A DNA stretch of 64,000 nucleotides from an uncultured Pelagibacteraceae bacterium. Its GTDB lineage: Bacteria; Pseudomonadota; Alphaproteobacteria; Pelagibacterales; Pelagibacteraceae. The stretch covers positions 1-64,000 of the forward strand of contig CABZPD010000002.1 in the NCBI GenBank assembly GCA_902527415.1. The letters run 5' to 3'. The notes below the pieces were generated by a model. The model had not been told where the DNA came from. It ran no database searches and saw only the letters and a program-made list of their open reading frames with translations. Of the stretch, positions 15,863 to 24,162 are shown one piece after another. The position numbers and the translations under genes were made by a program. How positions within the stretch are numbered: the first letter of the stretch is position 1; the number at the start of each line of letters is the position of its first letter.

Positions 15863-15939
15863 GGCGGGGTAGCTCAGTTGGTTAGAGCGCGGGACTCATA
15901 AGCCCGAGGTCAGTGGTTCGATCCCACTTCCCGCTACCA
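15863..15939 (+). tRNA. tRNA-Met (anticodon CAT), elongator type
   Basis: A 77-nt tRNA with encoded CCA (15937-15939). The acceptor pairs 7/7 counting G1-U72 and G7-U66 wobbles, the D arm is GCTC/GAGC, the loop is CTCATAA, and the T arm is AGTGG/CCACT with TTCGATC. A paired 1-72 position argues against initiator tRNA. The anticodon stem has an A31-G39 mismatch at its loop end. tRNA-Ile with modified CAT is a less likely alternative. The 5' half is duplicated at 14082 and the original promoter stays with that copy, so this gene depends on a promoter in the cassette end (a weak TTGATT/TAAATT pair at 15785-15812). Confidence 0.93.
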
Positions 15940-15945
15940 AAAATT

Positions 15946-16458
15946 ATGAAAGATATTTATATAACTTGGGAAGATTATCATAAAAAGATAGAGCAATTAG
16001 CTAAAAAAGTTTATGAAGATAATTTAAAATTTAATCAAATTATTTGTATTGCAAAAGGTGGATTAAGAGTAGGAGATGTTTTTAGTAGACTTTTCAACGT
16101 CCCCTTAGCCATCTTGTCAGTAGAGTCTTACCATGGTGATAGTGATGATATTAAAAACCAACAAGGACAATTTACTTTTTCAAGAGATTTAGCGAAAACT
16201 ACTCCAAATTTAGGTTCACATGTTTTGTTGGTTGATGATTTAGCTGACTCTGGAAAAACTTTAATAAAAAGTATTAAATGGTTAGAGCATTTTTATGGAT
16301 TTTATTTAGATGAAAAAATTAAAACTGCAGTCATATGGCACAAATCTACTTCAAAATTTAAACCTGATTACTCTGTAGATTATTTAAAAGATTCTCCTTG
16401 GATACATATGCCTTTTGAGAAATATGAAACTACAAATATAAAAGATTTTAAATTTTAA
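15946..16458 (+). CDS. Purine phosphoribosyltransferase (xanthine/hypoxanthine-guanine type)
   Basis: A 170-residue type I phosphoribosyltransferase. The PRPP loop is HVLLVDDLADSGKTL near residues 96-110, and IICIAKGGLRVGDV near 32-45 is the pyrophosphate loop region. It resembles Gpt/xanthine phosphoribosyltransferases, which join hypoxanthine, xanthine or guanine to PRPP. The start is the ATG at 15946; an upstream in-frame start would lie inside the tRNA. Only 6 nt separate tRNA CCA from the ATG, so tRNA 3' processing would yield a leaderless mRNA. Neighbours guaC and apt support purine salvage. Confidence 0.78.
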   Translation: MKDIYITWEDYHKKIEQLAKKVYEDNLKFNQIICIAKGGLRVGDVFSRLFNVPLAILSVESYHGDSDDIKNQQGQFTFSRDLAKTTPNLGSHVLLVDDLADSGKTLIKSIKWLEHFYGFYLDEKIKTAVIWHKSTSKFKPDYSVDYLKDSPWIHMPFEKYETTNIKDFKF

Positions 16459-16464
16459 AATTAA

Positions 16465-17499
16465 TTATTTAATTAAACTATCGTTGAACTGGTTGGACAC
16501 TCTAACAAATGTTGTGCATTTACTTAATTGTTTAAGTGAAGGGGCACCAACATAAGTGCAGCTACTTCTTACACCACCAAGAATATTTAAAATAGTATCG
16601 TTTATTTTACCTCTATATTTTACTCTTACTTTTCTTCCTTCACTACTTCGATAATCTGATAGTCCACCATAGTGTTTTTTATTAGCAACTTCGGAACTAG
16701 ACCCATAAAACTCTATATATTTTTCTCCATTAACTTTAACTATTTTACCATTTCCTTCATCATGTCCTGCAAGCATGCCTCCAAGCATCACAAAGTCTGC
16801 ACCACCTCCAAAACCTTTAGCTACATCACCAGGACATGTACATCCACCATCTGCAATTACATGAGCACCAAGTCCATGAGCAGCATCAGCACATTCGATC
16901 ACTGCACTCAATTGTGGATAACCAACACCAGTTTGAATTCTTGTAGTACAAACACTGCCCGGTCCTATTCCAACTTTAACAATATCTGCTCCACTTAAAA
17001 CTAATTCTTGAGTCATATCTGCTGTTACAACATTACCTGCGATTATTGTTTTAGTTGGATATTTATCTCTTACTGATTTAATAAAATTGGTAAAATGTTC
17101 TGTGTATCCATTCGCAACATCAATACAAATGAATTTAAAAAAACTAAATTCTTTTAATACTTTATCTAAATTTTGAAAATCTTCTTTTTTAATACCAACG
17201 CTAAGTGCGATATTAGGATAGATTTTTTTAATATTTTTATTTTGTTTGATTTTTTTAACATCATGTTGTTTTGTTAATGATGTTATCATTCCATATTCAT
17301 TTAATTTTTCAGCAACACCTAATTCTCCAACACCATCCATGTTTGCTGCCATTATTGGAATACCTGACCATTCATTTTTACTGTATTTGAATCTGTATGT
17401 TCTTAGAAGATTTACGTCTTTACGGCTTTTTAAGGTACTTCTTTTGGGCCGAAAAAGTACATCTGAATAATCTAACTTTAGCTCTTCTTCAATTCTCAT
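16465..17499 (-). CDS. guaC: GMP reductase
   Basis: A 344-residue TIM-barrel enzyme that converts GMP to IMP and ammonia with NADPH. The catalytic cysteine is C184 in GIGPGSVCTTR; VIADGGCTCPGDVAKGFGGGADFVMLGG is split around 215-245 as the phosphate-binding region. The N-terminus (LDYSDVLFRPKRSTL) and the absence of CBS domains separate it from IMP dehydrogenase. It converges with the phosphoribosyltransferase gene at a 6-bp gap. Confidence 0.9.
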   Translation of the reverse strand: MRIEEELKLDYSDVLFRPKRSTLKSRKDVNLLRTYRFKYSKNEWSGIPIMAANMDGVGELGVAEKLNEYGMITSLTKQHDVKKIKQNKNIKKIYPNIALSVGIKKEDFQNLDKVLKEFSFFKFICIDVANGYTEHFTNFIKSVRDKYPTKTIIAGNVVTADMTQELVLSGADIVKVGIGPGSVCTTRIQTGVGYPQLSAVIECADAAHGLGAHVIADGGCTCPGDVAKGFGGGADFVMLGGMLAGHDEGNGKIVKVNGEKYIEFYGSSSEVANKKHYGGLSDYRSSEGRKVRVKYRGKINDTILNILGGVRSSCTYVGAPSLKQLSKCTTFVRVSNQFNDSLIK

Positions 17500-17569
17500 T
17501 GGTAATCAAGTTATTATCATAAAAATTAATTTCAAACATTATATGGCCTGTGGATAAGTTTTTTGCTTT

Positions 17570-18097
17570 CTAATGCCCTGGAAATTCAATTAAATTCTCA
17601 ACTTTATAATTATTTTTTACTAAATTATCTGATCCACCTAGATCAAATAGGTTTATTACAAACACAAATCCCGCAACTTTACCTTTCGAAATCTCAACTA
17701 ATTTTGCAGCTGCTTCAGCTGTACCTCCAGTTGCAATTAAATCGTCTATAATTAGAACTTCATCTTTTTCATTTATAGAGTCTTTATGAATCTCAATCGT
17801 TGCGGTTCCATATTCAAGCTCAAAATCTACCGAGTGAACATCCGCAGGCAGCTTATTTTTTTTTCTAAGCATAATAAACGGTTTTTTAAGAACAAAAGAA
17901 ACAGCAGATGCAAATACAAATCCTCTAGACTCTATAGCTGCAATTTTAGTAAAGCTAAATTTTTTTGATCTTTCAACAATTTGATTAATTGTTTCTGCAA
18001 ATGCATTTTCATCTTTTATTAATGTAGTTATATCTCTAAATAAAATACCTTTTTTTGGGTAATCAGGTATAGATCTAATATAATCTTTTAAGTTCAT
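17570..18097 (-). CDS. apt: Adenine phosphoribosyltransferase
   Basis: A 175-residue enzyme that makes AMP from adenine and PRPP. The start MNLKDYIRSIPDYPKKGILFRD and the PRPP loop VLIIDDLIATGGTAEAA are diagnostic; ESRGFVFA near 55-63 is also typical. It diverges from mtnP, which releases adenine from methylthioadenosine, across 41 bp, so supply and use of adenine are adjacent. Confidence 0.92.
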   Translation of the reverse strand: MNLKDYIRSIPDYPKKGILFRDITTLIKDENAFAETINQIVERSKKFSFTKIAAIESRGFVFASAVSFVLKKPFIMLRKKNKLPADVHSVDFELEYGTATIEIHKDSINEKDEVLIIDDLIATGGTAEAAAKLVEISKGKVAGFVFVINLFDLGGSDNLVKNNYKVENLIEFPGH

Positions 18098-18138
18098 AAT
18101 AATTAAATATAGAAGTATAAATAAATAGATTTTTAATT

Positions 18139-19011
18139 ATGACAACAAATAAATTAGCAATTATAGGTGGTAGTGGTCTTTATGATGTTGAGGAATTTAA
18201 AGATAGGGAATTACTTGATTTAGAAACTCCTTGGGGAAAACCATCTGATCAGATTTTAAAAACCAAATATAATGGCAAAGAAGTTTATTTTTTACCAAGA
18301 CACGGAAGGGGACATTTTGTTTCTCCTTCAAACATAAATTTTAGAGCAAATATAGATGCACTTAAGCAGTTAGGGGTAACAGATATTGTTTCTGTATCAG
18401 CTGTTGGTTCTCTTAAAGAAAATTTACCTCCTGGAAAATTTGTAATTATAGATCAATTTATAGATAGAACTTTTGCAAGAAATAAAACTTTTTTTGATGA
18501 CGAGATTGTTGCTCATGTATCAATGGCACATCCAACTTCTAATGGATTAATGAATGCATGCGAAGAAGCAATAAAAAAATCAAACATAGACTATCAAAGA
18601 AATGGAACATATGTAGTTATGGAAGGTCCTCAATTTTCTACATTAGCAGAGTCTAATTTATATAGATCTTGGAAAGCAGATGTAATTGGAATGACAAATA
18701 TGCCTGAAGCAAAATTGGCAAGAGAGGCAGAAATTAGATATGCATCAGTTTCTATGGTTACAGATTTTGATTGTTGGCACCCTGATCATGAAAACGTTGA
18801 TGTTCAGCAAGTAATTAAAGTATTATTAGGAAATGCAGAAAAAGCAAAAATTATGATTAAAAATTTGATTGATAATTTTGAAAATCATATTGATCCATAT
18901 GATCCAACAAACAATTGTTTAGATGTAGCAATAATAACATCTCCAGAAAAAAGAACTAAAAAAACAATTGAGAAACTTAAAACTATTGCTGGAAGAGTAT
19001 TGTCTAAATGA
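18139..19011 (+). CDS. mtnP: S-methyl-5'-thioadenosine phosphorylase
   Basis: A 290-residue trimeric-type phosphorylase of usual length. Motifs are IIGGSGLYD at the N-terminus, FLPRHGRGHFVSPSNINFRAN (phosphate and ribose contacts), the base-site VTDFDCWH, and GMTNMPEAKLAREAEI. It cleaves methylthioadenosine (and often 5'-deoxyadenosine) to adenine and the ribose-1-phosphate derivative. It overlaps mtnA by 4 bp (ATGA). Confidence 0.92.
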   Translation: MTTNKLAIIGGSGLYDVEEFKDRELLDLETPWGKPSDQILKTKYNGKEVYFLPRHGRGHFVSPSNINFRANIDALKQLGVTDIVSVSAVGSLKENLPPGKFVIIDQFIDRTFARNKTFFDDEIVAHVSMAHPTSNGLMNACEEAIKKSNIDYQRNGTYVVMEGPQFSTLAESNLYRSWKADVIGMTNMPEAKLAREAEIRYASVSMVTDFDCWHPDHENVDVQQVIKVLLGNAEKAKIMIKNLIDNFENHIDPYDPTNNCLDVAIITSPEKRTKKTIEKLKTIAGRVLSK

Positions 19012-20078
19012 AGATTGAAGGTAAGGAATATAGAACAATATGGTATGAGGGAAATATTGTTAAAATAATTGATCAAACAAAACTTCCCCATCAATTTATA
19101 ATTAAAGAACTAAATACAGTAAAAGATGCAATTAATGCTATTAAAATAATGGAGGTAAGAGGAGCACCTCTAATAGGAGGAACAGCAGCTTATGGTATAG
19201 CTTTGGCAGTTCAAGAAAGTAATGATAAAAAATTTATTAAAAAAAGTGCAGAAGAATTAATTCAATCCAGGCCTACTGCTATAAATCTTAAATGGGCAGT
19301 TGACCGCATGATGAAAAAATTAACAGGAGTTAATAGTGAACAAATTTTAGATATTGCATTAAAAGAAGCTAATGAAATATGTGATGAAGATGAAAAATTC
19401 TGTGAAAATATTGGAATTAATGGACTAAAAATAATTGAGGAAATTTACAATAAAAAAAAGGATACTGTAAATATATTAACACATTGCAATGCGGGTTGGT
19501 TAGCAACTATTAATTGGGGTACAGCCACATCACCAATTTATCATGCAAAAAAAAAAGGTATACCGGTGCATGTATGGGTAGATGAAACAAGACCAAGAAA
19601 TCAAGGTGCAAACTTAACTTCATACGAATTAAACGAAGAGGAAATTCCAAATACTATTATTGCTGATAATACAGGAGGTATTTTAATGCAGAGGGGTGAA
19701 GTTGATATGTGTATTGTAGGTACTGATAGAACTTTGTCTAATGGAGATGTTTGTAATAAAATTGGAACTTATCTTAAAGCATTAGCTGCTCATGATAATA
19801 ATGTTCCTTTTTATGTGGCACTTCCAAGCTCAACAATTGATTGGGATATTAAAGATGCAAAAGATATTCCAATAGAGGAGAGAAGTTCAGAGGAATTGTC
19901 TCATGTAGAAGGTATTGATGAGAATAATAAAATTAAAAAAGTTTTGATTTATCCAAATAAAAGTAAAGCAATGAATTTAGCATTTGATGTTACACCTGCA
20001 AAATATGTTACAGGTTTAATTACTGAAAAAGGAATTTCAGAAGCTTCTTCCGAAGGATTAAAAAAGTTATTTAATTAA
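19008..20078 (+). CDS. mtnA: Methylthioribose-1-phosphate isomerase
   Basis: A 356-residue isomerase that makes methylthioribulose-1-phosphate. The known catalytic pair is present at the standard numbers, C160 (THCNAGWLAT) and D240 (VGTDR), with RGAPLIG near 51-57. It is translationally coupled to mtnP. The usual downstream methionine-salvage genes (mtnB, mtnC, mtnD, mtnK) are absent from the window; instead an aldolase/dehydrogenase fusion ends 2 bp away on the opposite strand. Confidence 0.93.
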   Translation: MKIEGKEYRTIWYEGNIVKIIDQTKLPHQFIIKELNTVKDAINAIKIMEVRGAPLIGGTAAYGIALAVQESNDKKFIKKSAEELIQSRPTAINLKWAVDRMMKKLTGVNSEQILDIALKEANEICDEDEKFCENIGINGLKIIEEIYNKKKDTVNILTHCNAGWLATINWGTATSPIYHAKKKGIPVHVWVDETRPRNQGANLTSYELNEEEIPNTIIADNTGGILMQRGEVDMCIVGTDRTLSNGDVCNKIGTYLKALAAHDNNVPFYVALPSSTIDWDIKDAKDIPIEERSSEELSHVEGIDENNKIKKVLIYPNKSKAMNLAFDVTPAKYVTGLITEKGISEASSEGLKKLFN

Positions 20079-20079
20079 A

Positions 20080-22113
20080 TTATCTAAGAGAAGCAGCTAT
20101 ATTTCCACCATCAACGGTTAGTACTGCTCCAGTTGTTTTTTTTGATATAGCTAAATGAAAAAAGGCTTTAGCAACATCTTCTGCTTTTACCTCGTTTAAA
20201 AGTAGGTTTCCTCTCATATATTCATCAGTTGAAACCTCTCTCGCCTTAGCTCGAGATTTAATCATTCCATCATTTAAAAGACCGCTTCTAATTCTATCAG
20301 CATTAACTCCATTTGATCTAATGCCAAGTGATCCATAATCAACTGCATATTGTTTACATAAACTCAACAAAGCTGTTTTTGGGAGACCATATGGACCAAA
20401 ATTTTTTCCAGGATTTACTGATTGTTTTGAAATATTAAATAATAAGCATCCTTGAATATTTTGTTTTTTCATTATTTTAATAGTTTCTGAAGCACAATTT
20501 TGATGAGAGAAAAAATTATCCTCAAAGCTTTCTCTTAAAATATTATCATCGACTTCAGCAATAGATCCACCAACTGCTGTTCCAGCATTTGATATTAAAA
20601 TATCAATACCACCATATTGTTCACAAATTTTTTTAAAAGCATTTTGAACGCTATTTTTATTTCTTACATCACAGTGTAAACATAAATCTTTAATTTTACT
20701 TTGCATTTCTTTTACTTTTTTAGAATCATAATCAAGTAATACAATTTCTGCCCCATAATTTTTAAATAGTTTATAAGTGGCTGAACCAATTGCACCAAAC
20801 CCACCAGTTATTACAACAACATTTCCTTGAAGAATTTTTTTAGTTTTTTTGATTTTAGCTTGTTCGAGCGACCAATATTCTACATCAAATAAATCTTTTT
20901 CAGGTATAAACTTGTATTTTGTTGTTTCTTCAACTGATGAAATTACTCTAGCATTTGTTTCAGTTAGGTCTCCAGCTATTTTCGAAGCATTTAAACTATC
21001 ACCCACACTATATAAACCAACGTTTTGCACCAAGATTACCCTAGGAGATGTATCTAACATTGTTTTTTTACCTTTAACTTTTTTTTTATTTGTATTGAAA
21101 TATTTCACATACTTTTTTCTATAATCTTTAAAACTTTTCTTTGCTATTTTTTTGAAATCTTCAATACTTGAATTTTGTTTTGGTGTGATTACTAATGGAA
21201 ATGGTTTTACTCTTATAACATGATCTGGAGTAGCAGTTCCAATACCAGAATATCTTTTAACTTCTTTACCATTTATAAAATAGTTTAAGGTTTTGTTTAC
21301 CCTAAAATTAAGTACAAATTTTTGATCTTTTTTTTCAGTTAATAAACCTCTTAAAATTGGTGCAATTTCATGTGGCTTAAACTTTGTATTATAATTTTTG
21401 ATTTGTTTTATTTTTTTTCGTTTTAATTTTCTAATAGTTTTTTCTGCTATAGAGACATATTTAATCATTAAGTCATATGATTTTTTAGCATCATTATCAA
21501 AAGTAAATATTCCATGGTTTAAAAGTATTAAGCAATTAATATTTGGATTTTTGTTATAAACTTCATTAATTTTTTGAGCCAAACTAAATCCAGGCATTAC
21601 GTAAGGTACAATACTAACCTTAGTTCCAAAAATTTTTTTACAAAGATCTTTTCCATTTGGTCTATTTGTTACATCCATAATTGCATCAGAATGGGTGTGA
21701 TCAACAAATTTGAAAGGTAAAAAGGCATGCAAAAAAGTTTCTACAGATGGGTTAGGTGAATTAATATCAATTAAGTTTCTTTTTTGATATGCAACCATAT
21801 CTTCATCACTTAAATATTTTTTATCTTTAAGAGCTAAAAGTGGATTTAATTTCACCGCGGGTAAACCAGCCGGTTCTATTTCAGCCATATCCCAACCACT
21901 TCCTTTTACACAGAGTACCTCGTAATTTTTACCATCAATATCTTTAATTGAGGTTTTTACAGATGTATTTCCACCTCCATGAAGAACAAGTTCACTATTT
22001 CTTCCTAATAGTCTTGTTGTATAAACTCTTAAAGCCATATCTTTTGAATGACCAAGTTTTGTATACTTTTTGATGTATTTTTTTGCTTCTAAATTTGACC
22101 AATTGTTTTTCAC
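20080..22113 (-). CDS. Bifunctional class II aldolase / short-chain dehydrogenase
   Basis: A 677-residue fusion. The N-terminal half is a class II (fuculose/rhamnulose-1-phosphate type) aldolase: HGGGNTS at 45-51, the catalytic Glu E125 in PSVETF, zinc ligands H139, H141 and H200. The C-terminal part (430-677) is a classical SDR: TGGFGAIG at 436-443, NAG at 509-511, YxxxK as Y575/K579. The layout matches the RhaD-dehydrogenase fusion family. It cleaves a ketose-1-phosphate to DHAP and an aldehyde and would reduce or oxidise the aldehyde. The start is GTG with GAGGT upstream. No rhamnose genes are near; methylthioribulose-1-phosphate is a plausible substrate. Confidence 0.85.
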   Translation of the reverse strand: MKNNWSNLEAKKYIKKYTKLGHSKDMALRVYTTRLLGRNSELVLHGGGNTSVKTSIKDIDGKNYEVLCVKGSGWDMAEIEPAGLPAVKLNPLLALKDKKYLSDEDMVAYQKRNLIDINSPNPSVETFLHAFLPFKFVDHTHSDAIMDVTNRPNGKDLCKKIFGTKVSIVPYVMPGFSLAQKINEVYNKNPNINCLILLNHGIFTFDNDAKKSYDLMIKYVSIAEKTIRKLKRKKIKQIKNYNTKFKPHEIAPILRGLLTEKKDQKFVLNFRVNKTLNYFINGKEVKRYSGIGTATPDHVIRVKPFPLVITPKQNSSIEDFKKIAKKSFKDYRKKYVKYFNTNKKKVKGKKTMLDTSPRVILVQNVGLYSVGDSLNASKIAGDLTETNARVISSVEETTKYKFIPEKDLFDVEYWSLEQAKIKKTKKILQGNVVVITGGFGAIGSATYKLFKNYGAEIVLLDYDSKKVKEMQSKIKDLCLHCDVRNKNSVQNAFKKICEQYGGIDILISNAGTAVGGSIAEVDDNILRESFEDNFFSHQNCASETIKIMKKQNIQGCLLFNISKQSVNPGKNFGPYGLPKTALLSLCKQYAVDYGSLGIRSNGVNADRIRSGLLNDGMIKSRAKAREVSTDEYMRGNLLLNEVKAEDVAKAFFHLAISKKTTGAVLTVDGGNIAASLR

Positions 22114-22198
22114 AGTTACAACCTCAGCGAAGTATTATAATAGTTTTTTGTTTGAAAGAAGCAAAAAATTTGATTAGTAAGGTTTCATCAAGGTTATT

Positions 22199-23239
22199 AT
22201 GACAAAAGTTGGTGAACACATTACCCTAGATATTATTGGAACTACAAAAGAATATAAGCCTGTTGTATTTGAAAAGGTGATCCATGATATTGCAAAAGCT
22301 GCTAAAGTGACAATTCTTAATATTTCAAAATATAAATTTGAACCACAAGGTTTTACAATTTTAGCTTTATTGGCTGAAAGCCACATTAGCTTTCATACTT
22401 TTCCAGAAAAGGGGATTATTAGTTTTGATTTTTTTACTTGTGGAAAGGTAAGTCCTTCCGTTGCAATAGATATTATTAAAAAAGAATTCGAACATAAAAG
22501 AATAGTAAAAAAAGAGTTTAACAGAGATACAATATCTCTTTATCATGACATTTATAGCTCACCAGGTTTACAAAAATCATATGTAGTAAACGATGTTTTA
22601 GAAGATTTTAAATCTAAAGTAGGTCAACATATTGAAATACTAGATTTAGAGCAGTTTGGAAAATCATTATTTATAGATGGAGAAATTCAAGTTGCTTCAA
22701 CAGATGAACATTTATACAGCTCAACTTTTGTTGGTTCTGGTTTAGATTTAAATAAAAACAATGAAAGGGCTGCTATCATTGGAGGAGGTGACGGTGGTGT
22801 AGCAAGAGAATGTATTTCTAAAAAATTTAATTTTATCGATTGGTACGAACTTGATCCAGAAGTGGTTGATGTTTGTAATATGCATCTTGGAGAAATTGGT
22901 AAGAAGGCAACAGAAAAAAATTCTGTTAAATGTGTATGGGGAGATGCATTCGAAAGTATTAAATCAGTAGGTGATGACACTTATGATCATATTTTTGTTG
23001 ATCTTAATGATGATCAATTTTGTATAGATTTGGCTGCTAAAAACATGGATTCATTAGTTAGAATTTTAAAACCAAAAGGAGTTATAACTGCTCAAGTAGG
23101 TAGTCAGGACAAAAAACCACATCAGGTTGAAAATTGGTTAAATGTTTTCAACCAAAATTTTGGGAATGCCAAATTATCAAGAGTTTACATACCAAGTTTT
23201 GATTGCTCTTGGAATTTTTCTTCATCAATTAATCATTAA
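22199..23239 (+). CDS. SpeD-SpeE fusion: S-adenosylmethionine decarboxylase plus aminopropyltransferase
   Basis: A 346-residue protein. Residues 1-110 are a bacterial class 1B AdoMet decarboxylase with the self-cleaving Ser S61, H66 and C81 in the same spacing as Thermotoga SpeD (S63, H68, C83), in AESHISFHTFPE. Residues about 112-346 are a spermidine-synthase fold: LYSST near 172, nucleotide loop GGGDGGVAREC at 195-205, and the acidic loop VDLNDD near 267-272. Self-processing would leave a pyruvoyl group at the N-terminus of a chain that also carries the transferase. The by-product methylthioadenosine feeds mtnP nearby. The amine acceptor (putrescine or other) cannot be told. Confidence 0.85.
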   Translation: MTKVGEHITLDIIGTTKEYKPVVFEKVIHDIAKAAKVTILNISKYKFEPQGFTILALLAESHISFHTFPEKGIISFDFFTCGKVSPSVAIDIIKKEFEHKRIVKKEFNRDTISLYHDIYSSPGLQKSYVVNDVLEDFKSKVGQHIEILDLEQFGKSLFIDGEIQVASTDEHLYSSTFVGSGLDLNKNNERAAIIGGGDGGVARECISKKFNFIDWYELDPEVVDVCNMHLGEIGKKATEKNSVKCVWGDAFESIKSVGDDTYDHIFVDLNDDQFCIDLAAKNMDSLVRILKPKGVITAQVGSQDKKPHQVENWLNVFNQNFGNAKLSRVYIPSFDCSWNFSSSINH

Positions 23240-23298
23240 TTTTTCTTTTTTCTTATTTAAATTTGTGAAATAATTCTCTTCAATTAAAGGAGAAAATA

Positions 23299-24150
23299 AT
23301 GAATATATTCAAAAAAACTATTTTAACAGTTCTTGCTTCTTTATTTATCATTGGAAATGTTTCTGCTGAAAAAATAAAAATTGGAACTGAAGGCGCTTAC
23401 CCTCCATGGAATTCAAAGGATGCATCAGGTAATCTTATTGGTTTTGAGGTAGAGCTTGCTCAAGAACTTTGCAAAATTATGAAGTATGAGTGCACAATTG
23501 TTGAACAAGATTGGGACGGTATGATCCCAGCTCTAGTAATGAGAAAGTTTGATGCAATAATGGCTGGAATGTCTATTACGGCTGAAAGACAAAAAACAAT
23601 TACTTTTTCACAAGGTTATGCTGATGAAGTAGCATCTCTTGCGGTAATGAAAGGTTCAAGCTTAGAGGGTATGGATACACCAGAAGGTATTAACTTATCA
23701 TTAGGTGGATCTGATGTTAAGAAAGCTCTTAAAACATTAACAGGCGCACTTGCTGGTAAAACAGTATGTACTCAAACAGGAACAATTCACCAAAACTTTT
23801 TAGAGTCTGGTGATGTAGGAAGTGTAAATGTTAGAACTTATAAAACTCAAGATGAAGTTAACCTAGATCTAACTTCTGGAAGATGTGATGTTGCTTTAGC
23901 TGCAGCAGTAGCATTCACAGATTATGCAGACAAATCAGGTAAACCAGTTGTATTAGTTGGACCAACTTTTTCAGGTGGTGCATTTGGTAATGGTGTAGGT
24001 GTTGGTATCAGACAAGCTAGTGATAGTGCGATTGGAAAAAGAGATGCCAAAATCTTAAAAGACTTCAACAAAGCAATTAACAAAGCTAGAAAACAAGGAA
24101 TTATTAGCAAACTTGCTATTAAGCACTTTGGTTTCGACGCTTCTATGTAA
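23299..24150 (+). CDS. Polar amino-acid ABC transporter binding protein
   Basis: A 283-residue secreted receptor of the HisJ/ArgT/OccT family. Signal peptide is residues 1-23 (ends VSAEK). The mature start KIKIGTEGAYPPWN, then GFEVELAQELCK, DGMIPALVMRKFDAIMAGMSIT and a GKTVCTQTGT segment are classic. AAAGGAG lies 8 bp before the ATG. Family relatives bind arginine, lysine, ornithine, histidine or opines. It is first in an operon of receptor, two permeases and a dioxygenase. Confidence 0.88.
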   Translation: MNIFKKTILTVLASLFIIGNVSAEKIKIGTEGAYPPWNSKDASGNLIGFEVELAQELCKIMKYECTIVEQDWDGMIPALVMRKFDAIMAGMSITAERQKTITFSQGYADEVASLAVMKGSSLEGMDTPEGINLSLGGSDVKKALKTLTGALAGKTVCTQTGTIHQNFLESGDVGSVNVRTYKTQDEVNLDLTSGRCDVALAAAVAFTDYADKSGKPVVLVGPTFSGGAFGNGVGVGIRQASDSAIGKRDAKILKDFNKAINKARKQGIISKLAIKHFGFDASM

Positions 24151-24162
24151 TTCATTTCAGAT

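Larger units (their letters stand above)
14080..15901. mobile_element. Small cassette integrated in the tRNA-Met gene, flanked by 41-bp direct repeats
   Basis: Bases 14080-14120 and 15861-15901 are identical over 41 bp: two bases of leader plus the first 39 nt of tRNA-Met, ending inside the anticodon loop. The upstream copy then breaks into unrelated AT-rich DNA; the downstream copy continues as a complete tRNA. The 1.78-kb unit between holds one small minus-strand gene and one 400-codon gene, but no integrase. This is the signature of site-specific integration into a tRNA gene with regeneration of the gene, here at the 5' half rather than the more usual 3' half. Direction and mechanism are inferred. 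Confidence 0.7.

Noticed and set aside
15913-15945. Start of the purine phosphoribosyltransferase inside tRNA-Met
   Set aside because: The in-frame start lies within the T arm of the tRNA. The ATG at 15946 begins the conserved protein.
16672-16998. 108-codon plus-strand frame opposite guaC
   Set aside because: Composition (Ser, Thr, Ile, Asn) is that of a shadow frame; guaC on the other strand keeps all catalytic motifs.
22114-22198. SAM-type riboswitch before the SpeD-SpeE gene
   Set aside because: Only 85 bp separate two divergent genes and no pseudoknot-like complementarity was seen.
22687-22980. 97-codon minus-strand frame inside the SpeD-SpeE gene
   Set aside because: It is antisense to conserved motifs of the real gene and has no recognisable domain or ribosome-binding site. 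The same holds for the frames at 837-1067, 8363-8623, 16672-16998 and 23922-24155.
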